Positions 52,480-61,850 of a stretch of DNA of 64,000 nucleotides are shown piece by piece. How positions within the stretch are numbered: position 1 is the first letter of the stretch; each line of letters opens with the position of its first letter. The position numbers and the translations under genes were made by a program. The stretch comes from an uncultured Gammaproteobacteria bacterium (GTDB lineage Bacteria; Pseudomonadota; Gammaproteobacteria; Steroidobacterales; UBA11654), in contig CACDKD010000005.1 in NCBI GenBank assembly GCA_902553145.1, positions 30,699-94,698 on the forward strand. The letters run 5' to 3'. Under the pieces are notes generated by a model. It saw nothing but the letters and a program-made list of their open reading frames with translations. It searched no databases and had not been told where the DNA came from.

Positions 52480-53802
52480 TCATTCGCCTGCAATCATAAG
52501 GTCATCGATTAGAACGGAACCACAAAATACTGAGCCGTCTGTCTCAGGATCATTACCAATTTTTTGTATTTTTGAAAACATCTCAGCGAGATTTCCAGCA
52601 ACCGTCACTTCATTCACTGGATAAGCAATCTCACCATTATCAATCCAAAATCCATTAGCTCCTCTGGAATAATCGCCATTGACAATATTCACTCCGGATC
52701 CAATCAAGCCTGTTACCAAGAATCCAGATTGCATGTCTTTAATGATCTCATCCAAACCTTCATCAACTGACTTCTCAACCTTAATATTGTGATGCCCTCC
52801 TGCGTTTGCAGTGGTTTTTAATCCCAACCTTCTGGCTGAATAACTGGAAAGCAGATAACCCTTTAAACAGCCGTCTTGAATGAGTTCTCTCGGATTCGTT
52901 TGCACTCCCTCTGCATCGAAATATGTGCTTGCAAATCCTCTCTTCAAATGAGGATTCTCATGAATTTGAACAAAGCTTGGAAAAATTTTTTCATCGATCT
53001 TATCAAGCAAAAAGGATGATTTTCGATAGAGACTTGTACCGCTGATGGCATTTAGAAAATGGCTAAAGAGACTTTTTGAAATTCTGGGAGAAAACAAAAC
53101 AGGCGCTTTTTGTGTTTTAAGTTTTTTTGCGCCAAGATTGCTCGCAGCTCTATTGCCTGCTGAACGACCAATATTTACATGATCTTGAAGATCGTCCAAT
53201 CCTCTGGTACTTGAATAGTCGTAATCCATCTCCATTTGACCCTCTTTCTCAGCAATCGCTACGCAACTGATATTGTGACCAGTTGATTGAGTCTCACCGA
53301 TAAAATCGTGCGAATTGAGATAAACAGAGTGACTCTCATATGAACCCACGGTTGCGCCTTCTGAATTGACCACCAGATCATTGGCATCAAATGCTGCAGC
53401 CTCACACTCAAGGGCCATCTCTTTCGCTTTATTGATACTGAGGTCCGATGGTTGGTGCAACTCCAAATCTCTGATTTCTGTTGCCATCAATTCTTTTTCA
53501 GCCAATCCATTGCAATCGTCTTTTTTCGTCAACCTGGACAAATTCATTGCTTTATCGATGGTTGTTTGAATCTGATCTTCTGAAAAGTCATTGGTGCTTG
53601 CACTTCCTATGGCTTTCCCTATATATACGGAAATTGAAAAACTCTGATCATTGAATTGTTCGACCAAATCGATGGCCTGATTCTGAGATACCACAGAAAA
53701 CCCATTGCCCGTTGAAAGCTTTATTGAAGCTTCCTCTGCGCCATTTTTCATGGCATACGAAAGTGCGTTGGAAGCGATATCGATGTGTTCTGTTTGGCTC
53801 AT
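52480..53802 (-). CDS. pmbA: TldE/PmbA-type metalloprotease subunit
   Basis: TldE, 440 aa, partner of TldD in a heterodimeric protease that matures modified peptides (microcin B17, PQQ-like leaders) and degrades unfolded peptides. TldE-type features are GNRAASNLGAKKLKTQKAPVLFSP, YFDAEGVQTNPRELI, NAGGHHNIKV and GVNIVNGDYSRGANGFWI. As expected for TldE it lacks the HExxxH metal motif of TldD. It is divergent from purE (71 bases) and separated from tldD by purE. Confidence 0.96.
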   Translation of the reverse strand: MSQTEHIDIASNALSYAMKNGAEEASIKLSTGNGFSVVSQNQAIDLVEQFNDQSFSISVYIGKAIGSASTNDFSEDQIQTTIDKAMNLSRLTKKDDCNGLAEKELMATEIRDLELHQPSDLSINKAKEMALECEAAAFDANDLVVNSEGATVGSYESHSVYLNSHDFIGETQSTGHNISCVAIAEKEGQMEMDYDYSSTRGLDDLQDHVNIGRSAGNRAASNLGAKKLKTQKAPVLFSPRISKSLFSHFLNAISGTSLYRKSSFLLDKIDEKIFPSFVQIHENPHLKRGFASTYFDAEGVQTNPRELIQDGCLKGYLLSSYSARRLGLKTTANAGGHHNIKVEKSVDEGLDEIIKDMQSGFLVTGLIGSGVNIVNGDYSRGANGFWIDNGEIAYPVNEVTVAGNLAEMFSKIQKIGNDPETDGSVFCGSVLIDDLMIAGE

Positions 53803-53873
53803 TTTTAAAACAATTTTAATGTGCTATTCTACCCTACATACACCGCGTAAAAAAATTTTCTGGAGTTTTAACA

Positions 53874-54356
53874 ATGAGTATAGATGTAGCAATTGTAATG
53901 GGTTCAGCGTCCGATTGGGATGTCATGTCAAACGCACAAAAAATGTTGGATCAATTTGGTGTAAAAGCAGAGAGCAGAGTTCTGTCTGCACACAGAACAC
54001 CCAAAGAACTCGAGGAATTTATCCGAGAATGCGAAGATCAAAAAGTAAAGGCCTTCATTGCAGGAGCAGGATTGTCTGCTGCGCTCCCAGGGGTGGTCGC
54101 AGCTTTGACCACTACGCCTGTAATTGGTGTGCCTCTCAATGCAGGCAGTCTTGACGGAATGGATGCCTTAATGTCGATTGTTCAAATGCCCCCTGGAATT
54201 CCAGTCGGAACTGTTGCGATCGGCAAACCCGGTGCTATCAATGCTGCTTTATATGCAGTCGCAATGATGGCAGTGAATGACAGCGATTTGTCAGAGAAAT
54301 TAAAAAACTATCGCAAAGAGCAAGCCGAGAAAGTTTTAGCTGCTGACTTGAGCTAG
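53874..54356 (+). CDS. purE: N5-carboxyaminoimidazole ribonucleotide mutase
   Basis: A 160-residue class I PurE converting N5-CAIR to CAIR. VMGSASDWDVM, RVLSAHRTPKEL, FIAGAGLSAALPGVVAA, PVIGVPLN and MPPGIPVGTVAIGKPGA are diagnostic. It stands alone without purK next to it, between the two tld genes on the opposite strand. Confidence 0.98.
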   Translation: MSIDVAIVMGSASDWDVMSNAQKMLDQFGVKAESRVLSAHRTPKELEEFIRECEDQKVKAFIAGAGLSAALPGVVAALTTTPVIGVPLNAGSLDGMDALMSIVQMPPGIPVGTVAIGKPGAINAALYAVAMMAVNDSDLSEKLKNYRKEQAEKVLAADLS

Positions 54357-54357
54357 A

Positions 54358-55794
54358 TCAGGTCGTTCCACCGACCGTTAGTTTCTCAATTCTCATTGTT
54401 GGTTGGCCAACATTGACAGGAACAGTCTGTCCGTCTTTTCCACAGTTACCAACTCCTGGATCCAAGGCCAAATCATTTCCAACCATGGAAACTTGATGCA
54501 ACGCAGAGGGTCCGTCGCCAATCAGCATTGCGCCTTTGACCGGTTTGGTAAGTTTGCCTTTTTCAATTAGATAAGCCTCACTGGCAGAAAAGACAAATTT
54601 TCCTGATGTGATATCCACCTGACCGCCACCGAAATTTTTGGCATACAAACCTTTATCGACCGATTCAATGATCTCTCCTTGATCATGCTCACCGGCCAAC
54701 ATAAATGTATTGGTCATTCTTGGAATCGTTTGAGCAGAATACGATTCGCGCCTTCCGTTTCCTGTTGATTTGGTATTCATCAACTTCGCGTTTAGATTGT
54801 CCTGCATGTAATTGCATAACTTGCCATTTTCGATCAAAACAGTTCTTTCGGTTTGATTGCCTTCATCGTCTATGTTCAATGAACCTCTTGCATCCTCAAT
54901 GGTTCCATCGTCCACTATGGTGCAGATGGGAGATGCCACCATTTCACCCATCAGCCCAGAGAATGCCGATGTTTTCTTGCGATTAAAATCTCCCTCTAGC
55001 CCATGACCAATGGCTTCATGTATTAAAACGCCTGGCCAACCAGAGCCCAGAACGACTGTCATCTCACCCGCAGGTGCTTCGTCTGCTTCCAAATTGATCA
55101 ATGCTTGGTCAACTGCCTCTTTGGCATACTGACCCAATTGATCATCATCCATAAAATCATAGGTCATTCGTCCGCCGCCGCCGCTTGTTCCCCTTTCAAT
55201 TCTGCCATTGTCCTCCGCTATGACACTGAGACTCAATCGGACCATTGGCCTGATATCAGTAGCGAGCCTACCGTCTTGATTCAAGATAAGGACAGTGCCA
55301 TGGGCTCCGGCAAGCGAAGCAATAACCTCTTTGACTCTTGAGTCCAGTGACCTGACTTTCTCATCCAAACGATTCAACATGTCAATCTTGCATTGATCGT
55401 CAATCGATAAAATTGGGTTGTCTGCCAAGTAATATGGTTTACCAAAATCCCTCTTTGAAATTGGGAGGGTTTCACTTTTTCCTGCCTTTGCAATACTCGA
55501 TGCAGCCTTAGCAGCTGTCATCAGCGACTCTTTCTCAAAAGATTCTGAGTATGCCAAACCTGTTTGCTCTCCAATGATTGATCTAAAGCCCACGCCCTGT
55601 CTGCTTGAGTAAGACGATTTCTTGACCTGACCGTCTTCTAAAGTCCAAGACTCGGCTTCCGCACTTTGGAAATATATGTCGCCCATCTCAATGCCATTTG
55701 AGACGACTTGACCGAGCATTGTTTGCAGATCCATATCATCGATCCCATAGGGATCAAGCAATCTAGACCTTACGATTTCTTCAATGTTTTGCAT
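54358..55794 (-). CDS. tldD: TldD metalloprotease subunit
   Basis: TldD, 478 aa (E. coli 481), the zinc-bearing half of the TldD/TldE protease. The active-site motif HEAIGHGLEGD (HExxxH) lies near residue 257, and GGGQVDITSGKFVFSASEAYLIE and DPGVGNCGKDGQTVPVNVG follow as conserved metal/substrate segments. It is 22 bases downstream of the nitrilase-family gene on the same strand. Its stop is 1 base from convergent purE. Confidence 0.97.
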   Translation of the reverse strand: MQNIEEIVRSRLLDPYGIDDMDLQTMLGQVVSNGIEMGDIYFQSAEAESWTLEDGQVKKSSYSSRQGVGFRSIIGEQTGLAYSESFEKESLMTAAKAASSIAKAGKSETLPISKRDFGKPYYLADNPILSIDDQCKIDMLNRLDEKVRSLDSRVKEVIASLAGAHGTVLILNQDGRLATDIRPMVRLSLSVIAEDNGRIERGTSGGGGRMTYDFMDDDQLGQYAKEAVDQALINLEADEAPAGEMTVVLGSGWPGVLIHEAIGHGLEGDFNRKKTSAFSGLMGEMVASPICTIVDDGTIEDARGSLNIDDEGNQTERTVLIENGKLCNYMQDNLNAKLMNTKSTGNGRRESYSAQTIPRMTNTFMLAGEHDQGEIIESVDKGLYAKNFGGGQVDITSGKFVFSASEAYLIEKGKLTKPVKGAMLIGDGPSALHQVSMVGNDLALDPGVGNCGKDGQTVPVNVGQPTMRIEKLTVGGTT

Positions 55795-55816
55795 ATGTAT
55801 GAAGTATTCTCTATGA

Positions 55817-56617
55817 TTATAGCTTTCGATGCATTAAAGCAGGAAATTTTTTGCGGATTGATTTTAGACGCTCAGTGTCAATTTCTGCAAGCACAAATCC
55901 TTCTCCACTTTCTTTTACGTCCATTACTTCACCCCAAGGATCAATAATGACAGTGTGGCCAAAAGTCTTTCTCGAGCCAAAGTGTTCGCCGCATTGATTA
56001 GGGGCAACAACATAAGCCAGATTCTCTATTGCTCTTGATTTCAATAGAGTCATCCAATGCGCTTCTCCGGTCTCCTTAGTGAATGCCGATGGGACACTTA
56101 TGATTTCAATGTCTTTGAATTGGTTGGACCTGTAGAGTTCTGGAAATCTGAGATCATAACAAATTGACAAACCGATGTTACACCATGGAGTATTGATTGT
56201 TTTAGCTTCAGTGCCTGGAGTAAATGCCTCAGATTCATAGTATTTTTTTCCGTTTACTTCGACATCAAACAGATGAACTTTATCGTAAAAACCTTCAACT
56301 TCTCCATTCTCATTGAAGGTTACTGATCTTGACAATGCTTTCCCTGTTTTTGAGTCCTTGATTGGAATGGATCCTGCAATGATCCATATTTTATGCTCTT
56401 TGGCTATGCTTGAAACGAAGGATTGAATAGGTCCGGTCTCCTCCTCTTCCATCACTGAACTCAAAATCTCCTTCGGATGTCCCATGAATGCGAAGTTTTC
56501 AGGAAGAAAACAAATATCAGCCCCGGCATTTTTGGCTTCTATCGCCAAAGACTCTGCTTTGGTCAGATTAGAATCTACCTGATCAGAGGAATTCATTTGA
56601 ATGGCAGCAACTTTCAT
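55817..56617 (-). CDS. Carbon-nitrogen hydrolase (Nit1/deaminated glutathione amidase-like)
   Basis: A 266-residue nitrilase-superfamily amidase. The catalytic triad is Glu in FLPENFAFMG, Lys in YDKVHLFDV and Cys in GLSICYDLRFPELYR. The family subgroup (Nit1/YbeM-like) removes the deaminated side product of glutathione or omega-amides. It lies between the YhdP-like gene (9 bases upstream) and tldD, the same neighbourhood seen in many gammaproteobacteria. Confidence 0.92.
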   Translation of the reverse strand: MKVAAIQMNSSDQVDSNLTKAESLAIEAKNAGADICFLPENFAFMGHPKEILSSVMEEEETGPIQSFVSSIAKEHKIWIIAGSIPIKDSKTGKALSRSVTFNENGEVEGFYDKVHLFDVEVNGKKYYESEAFTPGTEAKTINTPWCNIGLSICYDLRFPELYRSNQFKDIEIISVPSAFTKETGEAHWMTLLKSRAIENLAYVVAPNQCGEHFGSRKTFGHTVIIDPWGEVMDVKESGEGFVLAEIDTERLKSIRKKFPALMHRKL

Positions 56618-56626
56618 TTCAATAAT

Positions 56627-57814
56627 TTAATCGGTTAAGTTGGTTGCCTTTGGAAGAAATTGCTCGCAATTCTCTATCAAGGACACATCGATCTCATCTC
56701 TTTCGATGGAAGCAATCTGTGGATTTTTCCATTCTCCTGATACATCAAAATAGCTCAAGGTATCCTCATCCGGTCTGCTCAATATTCTTGATAGAAGAAA
56801 CATTGACGCAGCAGCTGCTGGACCAGCCAAAACAGCAGCTCCGCCAGTCAAAATATCAGAAACATCGGGATCAACAATCATCATCTGATCATAAGTCCTC
56901 TGCTGAAGGTCTGATGTCCCAACAATAAGCACATCCACTGTTTTAGTATTCAAAGAAAGGTTGCAAGTAAGCGCAGTTCTGTCTTTCAGTAAGAGTTCGC
57001 CCTTGATATAGTCAAAAACCAATCCTTCATCAAGTACATCGTCAAAATTGAGTAAAAAACGCTTTGGCAATTGAGAGAAGCTAAAGATGGACAATGCTTT
57101 TCCTGGAACCGATTCCCTGGTATTGATAACACCATCCATTATTAAAAGTTCAATCTTTCCTTCGGCAAATAAAACCTCTTGCTTTCTTGGAACCTCGTCC
57201 CATTTTAAATTTAATTCAAATGAAGCGTCATTGCTCTCAATCACATCACTGAGACCAACCGTTGATTGAAGATGCTCAATATCAATTGCCTTTGAAGAAA
57301 TGGACTTCAGCTCCAATGAGGGCCTTTTAAATCCCTCTCTTTTTGGGGGTCTAAATTGTGTAATTGGAATATTATTAATCATATAACCGCTCTCATTATT
57401 ATGACTAAATTGAATGTCACTGCCATTAATAATGATTGCTGTAATTGCTGGTAATTGATTGAGAATAGATCTCATCAGATCAATTTCAATATTGAGTCCA
57501 TCAATATCGACAGGCAATGGATCATTGACCTGTGCCATTTGAACGTCTCTGAAAGAAAACTGAATCTTCAAATCATTGATCGAGTGTTTTTCATAAGAAA
57601 CGATTAAGTTTTCGTATTCAAAATTAAGAGACAATCGATTTTCCAATGCTTTAACTATCTCTGACTTATTTTCAATAACCATTTCATTCAGTTGATTTTC
57701 AATCTCAGTTTTGCCGAAAGATAGAGCGATCATGGCAACTCCGACTGACAGAATTGAGACAACTAAAGCTGCAAATATGATCTTAGGCAAAATTGAAATT
57801 ATGAGTTTTATCAT
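56627..57814 (-). CDS. Miniature YhdP/AsmA2-type protein
   Basis: A 395-residue inner-membrane-anchored protein with one N-terminal span (PKIIFAALVVSILSVGVAMIAL). About residues 225-385 match the C-terminal part of YhdP: MDGVINTRESVPGKALSIFS, RFLLNFDDVLDEGLVFDYIKG, DQMMIVDPDVSDILTGGAAV..GPAAAASMFLLSRIL and SYFDVSGEWKNPQI. The position upstream of nit and tldD is also that of yhdP. E. coli YhdP has about 1270 residues and is a phospholipid-transport bridge across the periplasm; two-thirds of it is missing here, though the frame is clean. It may be a reduced ancestor-like form or have a new role. Confidence 0.82.
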   Translation of the reverse strand: MIKLIISILPKIIFAALVVSILSVGVAMIALSFGKTEIENQLNEMVIENKSEIVKALENRLSLNFEYENLIVSYEKHSINDLKIQFSFRDVQMAQVNDPLPVDIDGLNIEIDLMRSILNQLPAITAIIINGSDIQFSHNNESGYMINNIPITQFRPPKREGFKRPSLELKSISSKAIDIEHLQSTVGLSDVIESNDASFELNLKWDEVPRKQEVLFAEGKIELLIMDGVINTRESVPGKALSIFSFSQLPKRFLLNFDDVLDEGLVFDYIKGELLLKDRTALTCNLSLNTKTVDVLIVGTSDLQQRTYDQMMIVDPDVSDILTGGAAVLAGPAAAASMFLLSRILSRPDEDTLSYFDVSGEWKNPQIASIERDEIDVSLIENCEQFLPKATNLTD

Positions 57815-57876
57815 TGCAATGTGGTTAATAAGTTTCTTGAGAAATTATACTCAGCAATTATGAAAAGAACATGAAT

Positions 57877-58344
57877 CTATGAGCGATGATATGGTTGATT
57901 GTCGATGATTGACCATGCCCTATAGAGTTGTTCAGCGAGGATTAAAGGAACCATGCTATGCGCGTATGTCAGTCTCGATAAAGAAAGCGAAACGTTCCCT
58001 TTTTCTTTGATGGATTGAGCCAAGCCATCGGGACCGCCAATCACAAATGTTGGCTGGATACCATCATCCATCCATCTTTTAAGCCACTGAGAGAATTGGA
58101 TTGTATCTATTTGCTTCCCTTTCTCATCCATGGAAATAAGGTAATCTGATGGATCAACGTGGCTGAGAATCTTAATAGACTCTTCTTCAAGATTTTTTTG
58201 AACTGCTTTTTGCTTTGATCGTTTGGAAATTGATAATTCCAGCTGCTCAATCTTCATAAAGGGTGGCAACAGTTTGAAATATCGATCAATTTCGTCTTTA
58301 AATTGATTTTTTTTACCGGTAACGGTGATGATCTTAATTTTCAT
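57877..58344 (-). CDS. rlmH: 23S rRNA pseudouridine(1915)-N3-methyltransferase RlmH
   Basis: A 155-residue SPOUT methyltransferase acting on 23S rRNA pseudouridine 1915 in assembled ribosomes. LISMDEKGKQIDTIQFSQWL, FVIGGPDGL and the C-terminal knot LSRLTYAHSMVPLILAEQLYRAWSIIDNQPYHR match the family. ATG 58344 is used because it gives the standard length and N-terminus (KIKIITVTGKK); it overlaps rsfS by 11 bases. Confidence 0.97.
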   Translation of the reverse strand: MKIKIITVTGKKNQFKDEIDRYFKLLPPFMKIEQLELSISKRSKQKAVQKNLEEESIKILSHVDPSDYLISMDEKGKQIDTIQFSQWLKRWMDDGIQPTFVIGGPDGLAQSIKEKGNVSLSLSRLTYAHSMVPLILAEQLYRAWSIIDNQPYHRS

Positions 58345-58681
58345 TGATAGAAAAGTCTGTTCCGACACTCCATAAATCTTCCAACTTATAGAACTCTCTC
58401 ACATCTTTGAGCATCACATGGAGAATGGCATCTCCTAGATCTATCAGGACCCATTGCCCTGAATCATAGCCCTCAATTCCCAAAACTGGCATGCTGATTT
58501 CTTTCATCTTCTCAACTACACGATCAACAATTGAACGAGCATGTCTGTTAGACGTGCCAGTACAAAAGATCATGTGATCAGTGATTGAAGTCAATTCTCT
58601 TACATCGATTGCATCGACATCTATAGCCTTCATATCATCCAATACATCCTTTGCTAAATCTAATATGAGATCGTCTTTCAC
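58334..58681 (-). CDS. rsfS: Ribosome silencing factor RsfS
   Basis: A 115-residue RsfS/Iojap protein that binds uL14 and blocks subunit joining in starvation. ALDVKAIDVRELTSITDHMIFCTGTSNRHARSI-like core, GYDSGQWVLIDLGDAILHVM and REFYKLEDLW are diagnostic. It starts 4 bases inside holA's end. The nadD gene usually found between holA and rsfS is absent. Confidence 0.97.
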   Translation of the reverse strand: MKDDLILDLAKDVLDDMKAIDVDAIDVRELTSITDHMIFCTGTSNRHARSIVDRVVEKMKEISMPVLGIEGYDSGQWVLIDLGDAILHVMLKDVREFYKLEDLWSVGTDFSINEN

Positions 58682-59679
58682 ATTGATTTCCTTTGAGGAT
58701 TGGTAATCATATATAAAAGCCTTCCAATTTCATCCCAAGAATCGCCCACTGCTGCCCCCTTAATCACTTTGTCAGTAGAACATGCTTGCCCTAGAATTGA
58801 TTCCATGTATCCGTGATTCACTCGATTAAGAAAATTACCGATGAGCTGCTGCTTACTCTTCCAAATCTTAGCTCGATCCATGCTTTGCTTGACAGAATCG
58901 CCGCAAGAAATGTCAAGACTCATATTGAATAAATTTTTAATTTCCCAATTAATAACCCGCATAACCTCGAAAGGCTGCATTCCCTCTTTTTGAAGACGCC
59001 TAAAGATGTTAAATGTCCGGGTGCTGTTGGAAGAAATAGCTGCATCAGTCAGCTGAAAAAGATCAAAATGAGCTCCATCAGCCACGCAGTCATTGACATC
59101 CTTAAGAGAAACCTGTTGATCAATCCCCATCAGCATCAGTCGGTCAATGGATTGCATTGCAGAAAAAAGATTTCCTTCAGTCAGTGCTACAAAGATACCC
59201 AATGCATCCTTATCAATAGCAAGGCCCTTATCTCGGAGCCTCTTTGAAATCCATCCGGGCATCTGAGATGGATAGACTTTTTTGCATTCAATAACTTCAG
59301 CCTTGCCTGAAAATGTTTTGAACCATTTTGTATTGAGTACAGTTTTTTCTAATTTTCCACAGATCAAAATTAGTAGATGGTCATCCGTTACTGACTCCAT
59401 TAATTCCAATAATGCCGCAGAACCACTTTTTCCAGGTCTGCCCAAAGGGAGATTGATCTCTATTATCTTTTTTTCAGCAAAAAGTGATGGGCTTTTCAAT
59501 TCTGCAAAAACGCCGTCCCAATTTGATCTTGCATCAAAATAGAATCTGGAGCGTTCTGTGAAACCGTTAGCATAAGCATTGCTTCGAATATCATCTTGGG
59601 CCTCAAGTATGAGTAAATCTTCAGCTCCGTGAATCAAGTACATCTGTTGGAGTTTATTTCCTTCATTATGGTTAGGCAT
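58678..59679 (-). CDS. holA: DNA polymerase III delta subunit
   Basis: A 333-residue clamp-loader delta subunit. MYLIHGAEDLLILEAQDDIR at the start, LGRPGKSGSAALLELM, VLNTKWFKTF, VDGAHFDLFQLTDAAISS and a C-terminal helical lid are the family layout, at the usual length. It opens the clamp for loading. Its end overlaps rsfS by 4 bases; upstream is yidD. The lptE gene normally preceding holA is not here. Confidence 0.93.
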   Translation of the reverse strand: MPNHNEGNKLQQMYLIHGAEDLLILEAQDDIRSNAYANGFTERSRFYFDARSNWDGVFAELKSPSLFAEKKIIEINLPLGRPGKSGSAALLELMESVTDDHLLILICGKLEKTVLNTKWFKTFSGKAEVIECKKVYPSQMPGWISKRLRDKGLAIDKDALGIFVALTEGNLFSAMQSIDRLMLMGIDQQVSLKDVNDCVADGAHFDLFQLTDAAISSNSTRTFNIFRRLQKEGMQPFEVMRVINWEIKNLFNMSLDISCGDSVKQSMDRAKIWKSKQQLIGNFLNRVNHGYMESILGQACSTDKVIKGAAVGDSWDEIGRLLYMITNPQRKSM

Positions 59680-59750
59680 TTATATCAATCATTCTGAGCT
59701 TATTTACTAATGAAAGCATATGAGAATTTAAAGTAATTGATCATCTGGAT

Positions 59751-59984
59751 TTAATTATCTCTGGAATTTCTAAAGATTTGAAATTTTTCTGGAACCGGAT
59801 CATGTCCACCCTTAAAAAAGGGATTGCATCTCAAGATTCTTAGCACCATGAGTATGTATCCTTTGATTGAGCCATGCCGATCAATTGCCTCGATTGAATA
59901 TTGAGAGCACGTAGGAAAATACCTACAAGAATTTGGGAGATAGGGAGAAATAATCTTTTGATAGAAAATAATAATATGTCTCAT
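59751..59984 (-). CDS. yidD: Membrane protein insertion efficiency factor YidD
   Basis: A 77-residue UPF0161 protein. [31 protein letters not shown] with its three conserved cysteines and [15 protein letters not shown] identify YidD, an amphipathic inner-membrane-associated protein aiding YidC insertions. It is usually found between rnpA and yidC; here it is displaced, lying 11 bases after sufE and before holA. Confidence 0.95.
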   Translation of the reverse strand: MRHIIIFYQKIISPYLPNSCRYFPTCSQYSIEAIDRHGSIKGYILMVLRILRCNPFFKGGHDPVPEKFQIFRNSRDN

Positions 59985-59994
59985 AAAAAAGTCC

Positions 59995-60408
59995 CTAGAT
60001 CATCAAACCGGCGTCTTTCTTTATTCGTTCAATCATTAAATTCAGGCCATTATTTCTTGTTGGACTCAGATGCTCATTTAAACCAATCATAGAAATAAAC
60101 TTAGGCTCTGCTGTGACAATCTCTGATGGTTTCTGATTGTCATATATTCTCAATAAAAGCGCGATAAGGCCTGCAACAATTGCAGAGTCACTCGTTGCCT
60201 TGCATCTGAACAAACCATCCTCCATTGATGTAACAAACCAGACGCTCGATTGACATCCATGCACTTTATTATCATCAATCATTTGGTCTTCTGGAAAATC
60301 CTTTAGTTTTTTACCTAAATCAATGATGTACTCATACTTTTCCATCCAAGTATCAAAAATATCAAACTCCTCAGAGATCGATTTTTGAATTTTTTCCAAA
60401 GATTCCAT
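59995..60408 (-). CDS. sufE: SufE-family cysteine desulfuration protein
   Basis: A 137-residue SufE that accepts persulfide sulfur from SufS and passes it to the SUF assembly scaffold. The acceptor Cys is in [15 protein letters not shown], and [15 protein letters not shown] and the [16 protein letters not shown] helix match. It is 3 bases after cysS, a link between cysteine use in translation and Fe-S assembly. No sufS is next to it. Confidence 0.95.
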   Translation of the reverse strand: MESLEKIQKSISEEFDIFDTWMEKYEYIIDLGKKLKDFPEDQMIDDNKVHGCQSSVWFVTSMEDGLFRCKATSDSAIVAGLIALLLRIYDNQKPSEIVTAEPKFISMIGLNEHLSPTRNNGLNLMIERIKKDAGLMI

Positions 60409-60411
60409 TGA

Positions 60412-61767
60412 TTATTGCTTTTTCCAAATAGGGCCGTCAGGGCCGTCTTCTATTGACACGCCAAGTGACTCGATTTCCTGCCTAATCTGATCGGCCTTTT
60501 CGAAATCTTTATCCGACCTGGCTGCCTCTCTTTCATTTAAGAGTCGGTCAATTAATTTCTCATCTACATCAATGTTTTCGAACCACTTTTCAGCATCTTC
60601 ATTCATCAAACCCAATAAATTTGCAGACCCAACAAGTGTCGACGCAAGCTGCTTGGATTCATTTTCTGATTTTGCATTATTAACTCTTTTTGCAATGGCG
60701 AATAGCTCACTTAAGGCCTTGGGTGTATTAATGTCATCTGCAAGCGCATTGATCATCTCTTCTGTTGGTTCTGCTGGTGAAACTTTACCTAGCTTTCTGA
60801 TGGAACCATATAAGCGATCGAGCTTCTTCTCAGAATCGGTGATAAGAGCATCATTCCAATTGATGGGTTTTCGATAGTGAGTTGTTAAAAATGCCATGCG
60901 AATGACCTCTGGTCCAATTTGTTTTAGAAGATCTCGAATAAGCAAAAGGTTTCCCTCAGATTTTGACATCTTTACGTTATCAAAATCGATCATCCCATTA
61001 TGAATCCAATAGTTTGCCAAGGGCTTCCCTGAATGAGAGCACATGCTCTGCGCACATTCATTTTCATGGTGTGGAAACAGAAGATCGCTACCGCCTCCGT
61101 GAATATCTAATGTTTTTCCAAGATATTTTTTTGCCATCGCAGAGCATTCGAGGTGCCATCCAGGCCTTCCAAAACCCCACGGACTTTCCCAGCCAGGAGT
61201 ATCCCCAGTAGATGGCTTCCATAAAACAAAGTCCTTTTGATTCTTTTTTATTTCGGATGGTTTTATTCGTGTTCCTGAAATCTGCTCCTCTTCAGACCGA
61301 TTGGAGAGGAAACCATAATCATCAAATGTATCTATGCTGAAAAAAACATGTCCTTGATTTTCATAAGCATGGCTCTTATCAATCAAACCTTGGATCATTT
61401 TAATCATTTCAGTAATGTGATCTGTGGCCAAAGGTTCTATATCCGGATCTCTTACTCCTAAAGCATTCATATCCTCTTGATAAATTTTTGTATATCTCTG
61501 AGTAATCTCGGATATTTGAACACCTTCCTCTTCAGCTGCCTGATAAATTTTATCGTCAAGATCGGTTATATTTCTCACATATACGAGTTGATATTCTCTT
61601 CTCAAGAGATTTGCCAAGACATCAAATATGACAGGGCCCCTAGCATTTCCAATATGTGGAAAACTATACACTGTGGGCCCACAGACATACATTGTGACCT
61701 TCTTAGGGTCGATGGGAACAAATAGCTCCTTACTCTTTGTGCTTGAATTATAGAGATTGATCTTCAT
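60412..61767 (-). CDS. cysS: Cysteinyl-tRNA synthetase
   Basis: A 451-residue class I synthetase. CGPTVYSFPHIGNARG holds the zinc Cys and HIGH-type motif; further zinc ligands are in WHLECSAMA and HHENE, and the KMSKS loop reads KMSKSEGN. C-terminal helical anticodon domain as usual. It heads a minus-strand run cysS-sufE-yidD-holA-rsfS-rlmH and is divergent from hisI (83 bases). Confidence 0.98.
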   Translation of the reverse strand: MKINLYNSSTKSKELFVPIDPKKVTMYVCGPTVYSFPHIGNARGPVIFDVLANLLRREYQLVYVRNITDLDDKIYQAAEEEGVQISEITQRYTKIYQEDMNALGVRDPDIEPLATDHITEMIKMIQGLIDKSHAYENQGHVFFSIDTFDDYGFLSNRSEEEQISGTRIKPSEIKKNQKDFVLWKPSTGDTPGWESPWGFGRPGWHLECSAMAKKYLGKTLDIHGGGSDLLFPHHENECAQSMCSHSGKPLANYWIHNGMIDFDNVKMSKSEGNLLLIRDLLKQIGPEVIRMAFLTTHYRKPINWNDALITDSEKKLDRLYGSIRKLGKVSPAEPTEEMINALADDINTPKALSELFAIAKRVNNAKSENESKQLASTLVGSANLLGLMNEDAEKWFENIDVDEKLIDRLLNEREAARSDKDFEKADQIRQEIESLGVSIEDGPDGPIWKKQ

Positions 61768-61850
61768 TTTTGGTTTTTATTGCATTTATGAAAGTTATAA
61801 TACCTAATGTTTTAATAAGATTCTGTGGTCATTAGTGGATTCAACAAAAG

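Noticed and set aside
61796..61801. TATAAT before hisI as a promoter
   Set aside because: No acceptable -35 hexamer at 15-19 bases; the nearest candidate is 20 bases away and weak.
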